64,000 nucleotides of DNA from Cyprinodon diabolis (Eukaryota; Chordata; Actinopteri; Cyprinodontiformes; Cyprinodontidae), in contig CM060069.1 of assembly GCA_030533445.1 (NCBI GenBank), positions 30,689,837 to 30,753,836 of the forward strand, written 5' to 3'. The number at the start of each line of letters is the position of its first letter. Position 1 is the first letter of the stretch. The translations under genes and the position numbers were made by a program. The notes under the pieces were generated by a model. That model saw only the letters and a program-made list of their open reading frames with translations. It was not told where the DNA came from and searched no databases. This document shows positions 34,781 to 45,145 of this stretch, piece by piece.

Positions 34781-37629
34781 CCCAGCAAAAAACTGTTCAG
34801 ATTTCATTTTAAACAGGAGATGATCAAAGGAGAGGAAAACATACTTACTTCAGTATTCAATGATATTTACTGAGCGACTCAATAGAAAAATGTATGGATT
34901 TCAGGGTATATTTAAAACAATCAATGACTAATTAACTAACTGTAGAAGTACTAATGAATTAGTAATACAACAAATTAGTCAGTGAAATTTCATATATTAT
35001 TTATATCCCCAAAAAAAATTGTTTAGTCAACATCAGATCTTATTCCTTGATTTCATTTATTTTATCTGTTAAATAGGGACAGCATGCATTGATGAACATT
35101 TCAAACAACACACAAGTTAATGTATCCAATTACAGCAAAGGCTGATTTCCTTTGTCTGTCTTTCTGTCAGATGGTACAGGCAACTATGCTCTTGAAAGGA
35201 TCCTGACCTAATTTCTTTATGAGAGACCTTACAATATAAGAAATAAACTTTGTGCTATCCAGTCGACTTCTATTAGCCAAGGTAATGCATACCTGTATAT
35301 GGATATATAATTGTTTACTTATTGAAAAGGCCACTGTAATAACGTTCACTTTGCTTTCTGTTCACCTTCATAGTGAAAGTCACAGAAAGACCCTAAAGAA
35401 ACCAAACCTTTTTTTTTTGGCTATACAGGGACTCCATTTCGGTGACTTCTATTGTTAATTGAAGATAGTGCAGCCCACTGTTTTTAAGCACCCAAGATGT
35501 AGAAGTAGGAGGTATCTCCTGGACCAGCAAACCCAGATCTTTTCACTAGTTATATGTAGGAAATGGCCAAGCTAGGTTCAAAACAACAAACCTGACAGAC
35601 ACTTTTATGTCTTTGTGGTTTCTGGGCTCTGGAGGTTCCAGTGTTTTGCTTTTTCGAGGTGAACCACAAAAGAACACAGCTACTTTTTAGCTACCTCCAT
35701 TTTTTTTTTTTCTCAAAGTGAATAGTCTGGTGAGAAATCCAGCCAGGCTTTGTTTCACAGAGATACATGTTTTCTTCCAGCTAGACAATCTCAATCCCAA
35801 CAGACCCAGCAGTCCACACACCACCCATAGCCATTCATTCCCTCAGAGATGGATGTGTTGCATTTAGCAGATAACATGGCGGACCCCATCCGCTCAAACC
35901 AGCTTCAGAAGCTGCTCTTTACTTAAACATAATGTGTACCTGGTCTGCTATTTGCAGCAAAAGAAACCCCAAGCTGCAAGTAGCAGATAGACAAAAAAAT
36001 CAATGAAGCTTACATTTGTTATAGGCACATTATCCATTTAATAGAGATCACTATAACGTTACAATAACTTCATGTATGACAGGCAGTAAAATGTATTTTA
36101 TTCAGGCTTTATAGACAAAATTGTAATCATTGTGCCCAATCTACACTTGTGCCCAATCTACACTAGTTCATGTGAAACAACACTGAAGCAAACCGTATGA
36201 AAATACCAAATAATGTTCAACGTATATATGACAGAAAGCAATAAAAATGTTTTGTTTCTTTTTTGCATTTTTCTCAAGAGGAAAGCAGGGAATCTCAAGT
36301 AAAATGTAATTTCTTTTCCATAGGATGCATGCCTGAAGCTTCTATAATGCAAGTCTAAAGAACAAATGGGAAAATAATAACTACCCCGTTTTATTTTGCA
36401 TTTATAGGACCACAGACTTGGGCGAAGCACAGACATCACATCAAGACTGAAGTCCTTCAGAAATGAAGCTGCAGCGAGGCTGAGTGTTTTGCACAGTTTG
36501 GTCATCAAATGCTTTAAAAAAGCTTCTACTTTCTCTGCTATGGCAACAGCTTTTCATCTGCAGACACCGCTGCGTTTGTCTGTCATTGTTTATCCAACTC
36601 TCCAAAGAACTTTGTGCAAAACTTCTTACAAACTGCTCCTGTCTGTTTGCTCTTAAAGCAACGGCAATTAAAAGAACAAAGGCCCTGCCAAGTATTATTC
36701 TTTCACTGTTTTTGTAGATGCATTACAGGAATGACATTTCAAGATGTTTTTAAGAGAAGTTGTGTTGGAGCACGGACGTTTGCATCAGACAGACCGTACT
36801 TTGAAGTTTCTTCATAGCTCTCCAGTGCAATGCCTCAAAACTGTCCAACTGTGTTAACATAACAGATAGTTGTCGAGTTCATTCATATAGACAAATATGT
36901 GTGTCTGTGTTTTCATTTTCGTGTTTATGTCTACAGCTTGTTTGTCAGAATTCTTCCCACTCTGTTGTTGATATGCAGCATATATACAAACACATCAAGT
37001 TGTAATTCTATCTGAAAAACATGAATATAGATGAGTCTGTGGGCCTTTTTGCTGTTTTTGTGTCCTGCTGCCTTAACCCTCCTCTAGAACTCTGTAGGAT
37101 TCATTCCACCAGTTAAGATGATGATCAAATGTCTTGATTTCTGATAAATTAGACATTTTCTTCATACATCTAAAAACACAAATTATCTCTTGAGTTTTAT
37201 TTCCTATACCCCATACAGTCACATGCAAAATTATTAATTCTACTTAATAATCTTAATAAAAAGGAAAACCTAATGTCTCTCATAGGTACAATACATGATG
37301 GCACAACACATCTTACTGCACAGTTGTTTTGTAAAAGGAAAATTATAAATTATTTTCAAAGTGTTTTTATTTTTTACAAATAAAATTACAAAACTAGCTG
37401 AGATATGTTTCCATCTGCAGATCTAGAGAGTGGCAAAACTTCAATCTGTAACACTGCTTGTAACACTACAGTTTTACAAGGATATTCAAACCCAGTAAAA
37501 CTTATTAATTAAAGATATTTTGTTTACATTTTTTATGGTCGTTTTCCCCCGAAGGTGAATATTTACATAGCACTAAAGCATGCTGTTATTCAAGCCATTT
37601 TTCTATATTACTCCACCCATCATTCCATT
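34780..37629. other. Gene-free stretch
   Basis: No recognisable exon or repeat. A 116-residue minus-strand frame at 36158-36508 has no known motif or clear splice context; if it were an exon of the 39.8 kb gene I could not show it. Confidence 0.3.
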
Positions 37630-37735
37630 AACCCTGAATGTCTTCCCTGTTCATACTAAAGAAATGCATCCCCCCAGCATGATGCTGCCATAATAAGGTT
37701 CTCCCCTTGGAAACGGTGCGTTCACAATACTTCCC
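37630..37735 (-). pseudogene. Fragment of a Tc1 transposase region
   Basis: Read on the minus strand, the phrases gcatccccccagcatgatgctgcc and gaatgtcttccctgttcatac correspond to a common Tc1 segment before the middle of the transposase. Frames are broken and ends undefined, so it is an old relic. Confidence 0.45.
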
Positions 37736-37762
37736 CTCTTCCAGACTTATAGCTTTGAATCT

Positions 37763-37790
37763 AGGGCTGCAACTAATGATTCCTTTGCAA
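37763..37790 (+). repeat. Solo end of the 'ggctgcaactaa' hAT-like family
   Basis: Tagggctgcaactaatgatt matches the left end of the element at 23675 but is not followed by the rest of it. It abuts the preceding Tc1 fragment. Confidence 0.5.
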
Positions 37791-38236
37791 ATTGAATAGA
37801 ATGTAAAGCTATAATGTAAAAAGTTTCTAGTTCCAGAACTGTGCATTACTCCACACTTACGGTACTAAGGGCCGTTTCACTGCTTTAGATGGAAGTCTAT
37901 GATTTGCTAGGCTAGCAGCTATGCCAAACTCATTACTTCAAGTGCTGCTGTCTGGCTACTGCATCCAAACTCCAACACACCTGAAGGAAACGGCTGAATT
38001 ACTTCCTTAGTGAGTTACTAAATTATGCTGATCAAAAGTATGTTAGAACAGGCATAGATCTAAGGACGGATGGAAAGTTCTGCTCTTTTTGTTTTCTGAT
38101 AATGGATTGTTTGATATCTTGACAACCTTGTTTGCTTACGTACAAACTTCTGAATCCTTCAGAGAAAATGGTTGTATTCACAAGATAGCTGACTTTTAAG
38201 CGTAATTATAGTTTATTTAGGGGTATTACAGTTTAA

Positions 38237-38262
38237 ATATATATATATATATATATATATAT
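38237..38262. repeat. (TA)n microsatellite
   Basis: A short TA run of about 26 bp. Confidence 0.93.
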
Positions 38263-39774
38263 TAGGGTTTTAATCTGTGGTGAAAATGTGATATCCAGGT
38301 ATATTTACTCCTAACTTCATAATTGGCTGTACAGAAGTACAGCCAATGTATAGTTACAGAAGGTACTTCTGTATATTTACAGAAGTACCTTTATTTACTT
38401 ATTTTAAAGCTCTAGAAGTGTGAATATTTGATGATGCATGTACGATTTATGCTGATATAGAGCAATAAAGTCGTGTTTAGAGCCAGAGATCAAATCAATG
38501 CAATAAATTAAAGTCCAAAAGATGAAAAGCTGTTCAGTCCAAGCTTTAAAGCTTGCACAAGCTGTGGTGAAAACCTTTTCAAATGTGACCAAGCTAACCT
38601 TTTAAAAAGGCAGGAAACAGTTTTTGGAGGAGTTAAAGTGCATCAGATAATGTCTCGATGTCAGCTCTGTCGTCATCAGGTGCATCAGTGACTCTCAGTT
38701 TCCACACAGAGATAATTTGTTATAGAAGCTGGCTGGATGTACAGTTTGTGCTCATAACTTGCTTCTTTTTTTTCTGTTACACAAGTTTTATATGTGTTTA
38801 AGTTAAAACATTGTCTGATGAATGGGACAAAACATTGATTCATAGGATGCATGGGCTTCTGAAAAACTAGAATTGATTACTTCAAAACTTCAAGATATAT
38901 CAGGAAAAGATGCAGAAATCTTTACAGAAATGAGGGGAAATTCAAAAGTTGTAAAAGTAACTTTATTTTTGAAGTATTTAGAAATGCAAGTGGAGAAAAT
39001 ACATAGCTGGAGGTATATTATGAAGATAATTCAGTGTTACAAGGCATGAACTAAAAAAAAATGCTTGCATACTCTTATATTCATCTGGCAAATATGGGAA
39101 ATAAAACACACACAGGCAAGACTACGCCCAGATATTATGACTGCACACCACACATTTGTTTGTTTTCTGTTGTGATAAATTATGACAGTCCACTTCAGCG
39201 CTGATTTCGTAGACAGATTAGATGCTTTAAAATCAATTAACCGCTCCAGTGTCATCTACATTTCACAGTAGGATGGAAACACTTTACAGATGCAGGCACA
39301 GCTGCCTGTTTCTCTAATCAATACTGCTCTCTTTATTCATGTAAATCTTTTTCAGTTCTCCCACCATGATGTACAGTTCATCGGAACGTTTTTAGTGATT
39401 TTTTCCCCCCTGTCCGTTGAATGAAATAAAACGCAAGGGAGTCCCTGAAGCAAATGTATCTATTAATCAAAGGGAACTTGATGCCTGATCTTTGGATGCC
39501 TTGGTTCTTTGGGGTTGAGGGTTTTATTTTTAATCATGCTGTGTGAATGTTACCGCTGCTGTGTGAATTGGGCTGCAGAGCTGGTGTTAAAATTCAGAGC
39601 AAGTATTTGAATAGGACGACACTCTTTAGAGGAGGTTCAAGAGAGAGGGGATCTAACAAGCAGCTTTGATGGGATTGCATTAAAAACTGCTGTGCATGAG
39701 GGAAAACTTCCGATCACATTGTGTCATGATAGGCAGAATAGATTTTTTTAAAAAAGGAAGAAAAAAAAACTTAC
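38263..39774. other. Probable first intron of the minus-strand gene
   Basis: Follows the splice donor at 39774 on the minus strand. I see no further exon here. Confidence 0.35.
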
Positions 39775-39927
39775 CACCCCCATGTCCAGCTGCTCGGTGG
39801 TCAGAGACGGAGCCGCTCCGGTCAGAGGCAGAAAACAGCACGCAGGCACCAGCAGCAGCAGGAGCAGCAGCAGCATCTCATGGGAGATATTCCTCATCCA
39901 CTTGAGGAGAAGCAGAGCAATCATCAT
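39775..39927 (-). CDS. First coding exon of an unidentified secreted or membrane protein
   Basis: On the minus strand, ATG 39927 opens 51 codons ending exactly at a strong splice donor (GTG|GTAAGT, intron from 39774). The protein begins MMIALLLLKWMRNISHEM and continues with an eight-Leu run, then VPACCFLPLTGAAPS, a classic signal peptide with cleavage plausible near GAA/APS. The mature start would be about APSLTTEQLDMGV. An in-frame TAG two codons before the ATG fixes the start region; the second Met, or Met18, could also initiate. CAG/CTG-rich codons are GC-rich relative to surroundings. Upstream lies a CpG-rich, CCAAT-containing segment. I cannot assign the gene, and no later exon could be recognised; with introns of vertebrate size they may lie at lower coordinates or outside the window. 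Confidence 0.7.
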
Positions 39928-40370
39928 GCCCTATGACAGGTTGATCCTGCTGGGCTCAAATGTCCAACCCAACGGCCGCATGCATCCGCGGGATAAATCA
40001 CAAGCACTGGGGAAAAAATAAAATAAAATCTAAACGAGTGTAAGTCTATCTCACACATAAAACACATGAAACCAGCTGCTGGTGAAACAGTTCTGACAGA
40101 TAAATTACTTTGTTACCCGAAAAAAAAAAAAAACAACTTGCAAAAAATGCCTAAATGTTGTCTGGGAGAGACAAAATAACTGTTTTGAGTCACGTCCGTC
40201 AGAGGTAGGATCCCTGTGGCAACACGCGCGAGCTCTGAGCTCGGTCAGAGCGTCTCCTGCACAAATTGAAAAAAAGGAGGAAAAATGTGAGCAGCCGCCG
40301 CCAGCTGCGCATGATTATACCGCGCGCAACTAGGATCCCCATACACGCGCAGTTAGCCAATCAAATTCCG
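39928..40370 (-). promoter_or_regulatory. CpG-rich 5' region / promoter of the minus-strand gene
   Basis: In this AT-rich window, 40190-40370 stands out for CpG density (cacgcgcgagctc, ccgcgcgcaac, cacgcgcag). On the minus strand it offers an inverted CCAAT box (gattggct near 40356-40363) and a TATA-like ggtataatc near 40314-40322. Between promoter and ATG, ttttttccccag|tgcttg at about 40007 could be a 3' splice site separating an untranslated exon 1 from the coding exon. Transcription start and exon 1 limits are not determinable by eye. Confidence 0.55.
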
Positions 40371-40379
40371 GAAGAGCCC

Positions 40380-41154
40380 AAAGTAAAAAGAAAATTCTAC
40401 ATAAATGCCTACAATTTCTACATTTAAGGAGATTTTTATCTTGACCATTTTATAAACTTCAGAAATAGAATCAGTGGCGGTCCTGCAACAAACGGTGCCC
40501 AGGGCGAAATCTTCCTTCTGTTCAGGACATAAGGGGGGGGGAAATCATATTTATTGTAGATTTTAATATAGAAATAATACATAAATTTATCGTCGTCATC
40601 TCTAATTAGTTTTTTTATTCATTTTGTATTTTTGCAAAATCTCTGGCCAGGAAGGGAGACCCATTCAGCCCCTCAATCTAACTTTGTGTGTTTTCACAAA
40701 GAATAAAGTTGTTATGAATCTTAAGTTAGGTCCCAGACAAATAGTTTTATATACTGAGATACAAATGATCCAATGCAGGATCAACATTGCAACTTAGATA
40801 CAGAAATAGATACAAATTCATGCTCATCTTATTGCAGACAGAAAAATATGCCATACAGAGATCAAAATGCTAACAGGGCATGCAATAAAGTCATACAAAA
40901 CCTGTAAAATAAATTAAAATTTCAATTTTTAGATAATTTATTTATTTTTGGTGTTTATAAATGCAACTGGACAAAAACAAAGAATTTTAATGCCTTTACA
41001 ATTAACATACCTGAGATTCTGATAGTGAACCCTGAAGTATAATCCAAAGTATAACACATACACATGGAGGCACAATAATGTGTGGAAAAATGCATCTCCT
41101 TTTTCTGTTGGATAAATGAAAACTACACATAAAGTCCTAAATGTGTAGTTAATA
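40380..41154. other. Gene-free stretch with a possible hAT remnant
   Basis: Near 40471, cagtggcggtcctgcaacaa...gcccagggcgaaat followed by a G9 run resembles the left part of a fish hAT MITE starting CAGTGGCGG. No right end was found. Nothing else recognised. Confidence 0.35.
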
Positions 41155-41502
41155 CACTGCTCAAAAAAATTAAAGGAACACTTAGAAAACACATCAGATC
41201 TCAATGAGGAAAAAATGATGCTGTTTATTTATACTGATATGAATTGGGTGATGTGTTAGGAACAAAAGGATGCCACATCATTTGAAGGAAATTATCAACC
41301 TACAGAGTGCTGATTTCAAGACATCCCAAAAATTACAGTGAAAAAATCATGCGGCAAGCTAGTCCATTTTGCTGAAATATCATTGCAGCAACTCAAAATG
41401 GTATTCAGCATTTTGTATGGCCCCCATGTGCGTGTATGCATGCCTGACAATGTTGGGGCGTGTGGACCAATGAATGGTATCAATTCCTTCATCCTCCAGC
41501 AA

Positions 41503-42190
41503 CTACCTGCATACTCTTGCCACATGAGGCCGGGCATTGTTGTGCACCAGGAGGAACCCAGGACCCACTGCACCAGCATAGGGTCTGACAATGGGTGCAA
41601 GGATTTCATCCCGATACCTAATGGCAGTCAGGGTGCCGTTGTCCAGCCTGTATAGTTCTGTGCGTCCCTCCATGGATGTGCCTCCCCAGACCATTACTGA
41701 CCCACCACCAAACAGGTCATGCTGAATGATGTTACAGGCAGCATAACGTTCTCCAGAGCTTCTCCAGACCCTTTCACGTCTGTCACATGTGCTCAGGGTG
41801 AACATGTTCACATCTGTGAAAAGCACAGGGCGCCAGTGGCGGACTTGCCACTTCCGGTGTTCTGTGGCAAATGGCAATCGAGCTCCACGGTGCCGGGCAG
41901 TGAGCACAGGGCCCACTAGAGGACATCGGGCCCTCAGGTCACCCTCTTGAAGTCTGTTTCTGATTGTTTGGTAAGAGACATTCACACCAGTGGCCTACTG
42001 GAGGTCATTTTGTTGGGCTCTGGCAGTGCTCCTCCAGCTCCTCCTAGCACAAAGGAGCAGATACTGTTGATGGGTTTAAGACCTTTTACGGCTCTGTCCA
42101 AATCTCCTGGAGTAACTGCCTGTCTCCTGAAATCTCCTCCATGCTCTTGAGATTGTGCTGGCAGACACAGCAGACCTTCTGGCAATGGCA
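41503..42190 (-). pseudogene. Tc1-C transposase pseudogene
   Basis: The longest open part (41503-41985) starts MNVSYQTIRNRLQEGDLRAR, a helix-turn-helix region, and includes LPFATEHRKWQVRHWRPVLF, TDVNMFTL, RRERVWRSSGERYA, GGGSVMVWGGTSMEGRTELY and HNNARPHVARVCR before a stop. The first catalytic motif reads TDV where the family has TDE. The second reads HNNARPH where QDNARPH is normal, so the catalytic Asp is replaced by Asn. The DPNPIE-type third motif is missing; the sequence after the stop does not contain it, which implies a deletion. Upstream pieces of the N-terminus (for example [12 protein letters not shown]) occur in shifted frames at 41986-42190. Confidence 0.85.
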
Positions 42191-42246
42191 CAGTCCAACT
42201 CCTCAGGATGGCACGTATTGATGTGCCATCCTGAGGAGTTGGACTG
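42191..42246. repeat. Perfect 24-bp hairpin inside Tc1-C
   Basis: The left arm 42191-42214 (cagtccaactcctcaggatg then gcac) and right arm 42223-42246 are exact reverse complements separated by 8 bases (gtattgat). It lies in the region corresponding to the transposase N-terminus. Confidence 0.97.
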
Positions 42247-42582
42247 CCTGTGCAACCTCCGTAGGGTCCAGGTAGCGCCTCATCCTAACAGTAGTGACAA
42301 TGACCCTAGCCAAATGCAAAACTGGTGAAAAAGAATCAGAATAGATGATTAGGGGAAAAAATGTCTGTGGCCTCCATCAGTAAAACCATTCCTGTTTTGA
42401 TGGTCATCTCGTTGTTGCCCCTCTAGTGCACCTGTTGTTAATTTTATTAACACCAAAACAGCTGAAACTGATTAACAACCCCCTCTGCTACTTACCTGAC
42501 CAAATCAATATCCCAGAAGTTTAATCAACTTGATGCTATACTCTGATTACAAAGTGTTCCTTTAATTTTTTTGAGTAGTTTA

Positions 42583-44100
42583 TATTTGATTCACTTTATA
42601 TCTTTTTACTAGGTAATTTTAAATGGATTTTCTGAACAAATACCCAGTTAAAACCTTCCTCCCAATTACTGATTTTTTTGTATGCTTTTATTTTTACATT
42701 ATATTCTTAAGCTTCCTTTGACTTACAGTGCTTAAGATTTTTTTAACAGCTGTAAAACAGTTTGAGTTCAGCTTCAGCAGCTTATTATCTAATGCTTCTG
42801 CATTTCAATCATGAGGCATTTGAGATTAAGAAAATAGATAGTGTCCTAAAGGCTAATTATGAAATGGCCCCATTGTTACATTAGACTACTAATGTGATCT
42901 GATATGGTGCCAGAAATTATGCTGCTGATTGATCACAGGTGGTACTGCCATTTTTTCAATTTGGGATATTATACATACATCTTGGCTTAGCTAATGATAC
43001 GATGGAATAATTAGTAAAATATTTGCTCTTGAAGGCTAAAATTTAGGAAGACTTTACCACATTAAATCGCCTTTAACAGTCTATAATAAACATTTTAATT
43101 GTACTTTAAACCAAAGGTTAAACCTCTTGTTCCATGTGTCTAACACAATGTGTTTATCTCTCACTCTCTTTAGAGGCCCGATTCCAGCCCATTTGGCTAA
43201 AAACAGCTGATTATTTGGCCTGTATTTTTGTTATCCTGCTTTAAGGCTAATTAATTCATGTCTCCCACATAACTGGAGGTAGAAAGAAAGTAGAAAGAAA
43301 GTACAAAATATTGGAAGAATGAAAAGAAAAGTATTTTGAGAGTCAAAAAGTGAGGATTTTATTGCAAGATATTTAATCTCAATGATCTCAGTTAAATCTA
43401 CATTGAGTGTCCACTCCAATAAAATGTCCTAATGTGAAAAACATACTTTTTATAGTTATATGGAATAAAAAAATAAAAAAAAAATAGAACATCCATCTGC
43501 ACACACAAAAGTACTCTCTTTAAGCTTTAAATATCAAATCATAGTTTCCTAGGGCGCTTTATGGTTCCAGAAACAACTGTAGGTGCTGCATCAAGGTGAC
43601 TTATCTGCAAGGCCTGAATAACAACAAGGATACATACAGACCTCTGTAAAAAGCCTAAAGACTGGCAGCCTATGCAAGCATCCAAACCGTTCCGTATCTA
43701 CTTTGATCGTATCCATAACCTAACCGCACTGTCACTAATGATTTACTGCTCTTCTTTAGGCTATCACAGCCTCATGGCTGGATGGTAAAAGAACTGCATA
43801 ACAAGCGCCTGGGCTCAAGCGTCCCCATAAATAAATTCCTTTTTACCCAGTTTATCTTAATTTCAAACTACTCTCTGATTATTGAACACATCAATCATAT
43901 TTTAAACCAGTGAGTCTAGTTTGTTGGTGCTATCAGGGTTCTGATGAATATGCTAAGAATAAGCCTAGGCTGGCATGGCTGCTTCTGAGTCAACAAAAAA
44001 AGCAATGCTTAGTAGAGGTGGAGCTGATCTGATTCATTTTGTGGTAGGTAACAAAGTTGATCTGATATGGATTAACGATTTCTCTTTATCTAGTAAATGA
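42583..44100. other. Gene-free stretch
   Basis: No repeat family or exon recognised. Confidence 0.35.
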
Positions 44101-44129
44101 GGTTACTATGCATTTAAATATACAGATCT

Positions 44130-44260
44130 GTTTAAATGCACAGTGCTTGGAAAGGATAAATCCTAACCCTTCAACTTGTTCACATTGCATTCACAAGTTT
44201 TAATCTGTTTTTACAAAGATTTACCTTAATAGACAACATGAATAACATAAAGGGCTCACT
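44130..44260. repeat. Possible Tc1-type terminal relic
   Basis: The phrases cacagtgcttggaaaggataaa, acttgttcacattgcattcacaagttttaatctg and acaaagatttaccttaatagac look like a decayed subterminal region of a fish Tc1 group. Ends are not definable. Confidence 0.3.
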
Positions 44261-44559
44261 CAGAAGCACTGTAGATAATCAACTGCTATTGTTATGTAAT
44301 CTGAAGATAAATAAGCAGCCATCATTGGGATTCATCAGTCCCCGTCAGTTTCCACTTTGGAGTGATGAACCACCTTATGTGAGATCTAATGAGATGATAG
44401 AATGCTCTGGATAGAGGTGTTATAAAATATTAATGAATTAATTCATACCCCATGCATTTTAGATTCAGTATTCACACTTTATTTAATTGGTTGTCTCATC
44501 AGTTATGGCAACATGGTCACGTAAAAAATTAATGTAAACGTAATTAATCTTTGTCTCCC

Positions 44560-44905
44560 TTATATAGAGCCTTGCAAAAGCAGTTCAACCCCTTTAATGT
44601 CCTCATGCCTTGTCTCAATAAAAAGTTTGCAAAATATAGGATGCAAGGGTTCACTATGTGTTCTCTAATAAGTAGGACATACTTGTATATGTTTTCAAGT
44701 GCTGATACATATAGCAGTTCAGACATGATGACATACAATTGTCACTATTTAACAGGACATGGACTAATGACTTCCCTGACGAACACATTATTCAGAGAAG
44801 CAGCCAAAGGGCTTATGATAACTGTTGGAGCTGCACAGCTAAGGTGGAAGAATCTGTCAGTATTTTGTGCACGCACACAAATCTGGCTTCAATGTAAGAT
44901 TTTTT
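44560..44905 (+). pseudogene. Degenerate Tc1 relic
   Basis: It begins with atagagccttgcaaaagcagttcaacccc, resembling a Tc1 terminus. At 44796-44860 it carries gaagcagccaaagggcttatgataactgttggagctgcacagcta, which corresponds to the REAAKRP...ATLKELQ part of a Tc1 helix-turn-helix region. A 118-codon frame (44551-44907) spans it by chance, but the residues do not fit a functional protein. Confidence 0.5.
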
Positions 44906-45004
44906 AAAAGTGAGAAAATATGGTGGCTTTTTCCATAAAGACTAGGAGACAATCAGAGATTATATGAAAATAAATGGAGCTAAATATTTTTTTTCAGCTT
45001 TTTT

Positions 45005-45145
45005 ATTGTTATTGCACTGTCACAAGTACAGAGCAACAAAATGAACCCATCCCCTTGGGAAGCAGTGGGCTGCCATTGTGCTGCACCCAGGGAACAGTGT
45101 GGGGTTAAGGGTCTTCGCTCAGGAACCCAGAGTGGCATTAGGAAT
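45005..45145. repeat. Dispersed fish repeat fragment
   Basis: Gggaagcagtgggctgccattgtgctgc followed by cccagggaacagtgtggggttaagggtcttcgctcagg resembles a repeat family common in percomorph genomes. I cannot say whether it is SINE or LINE derived. Confidence 0.4.

Larger units (their letters stand above)
41155..42580 (-). mobile_element. Tc1/mariner element (Tc1-C), decayed
   Basis: The element is 1426 bp between TA at 41153-41154 and TA at 42581-42582. The ends cactgctcaaaaaaattaaa and tttaatttttttgagtagtt are inverted with two differences in the first bases, and the homology is short (about 30 bp). It belongs to a different Tc1 group from Tc1-A and Tc1-B. The body encodes a broken transposase on the minus strand and lacks the block around the third catalytic residue. 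Confidence 0.9.

Noticed and set aside
36158..36508. 116-residue minus-strand frame as an exon of the 39.8 kb gene
   Set aside because: No recognisable domain and no convincing acceptor/donor pair; cannot be supported.
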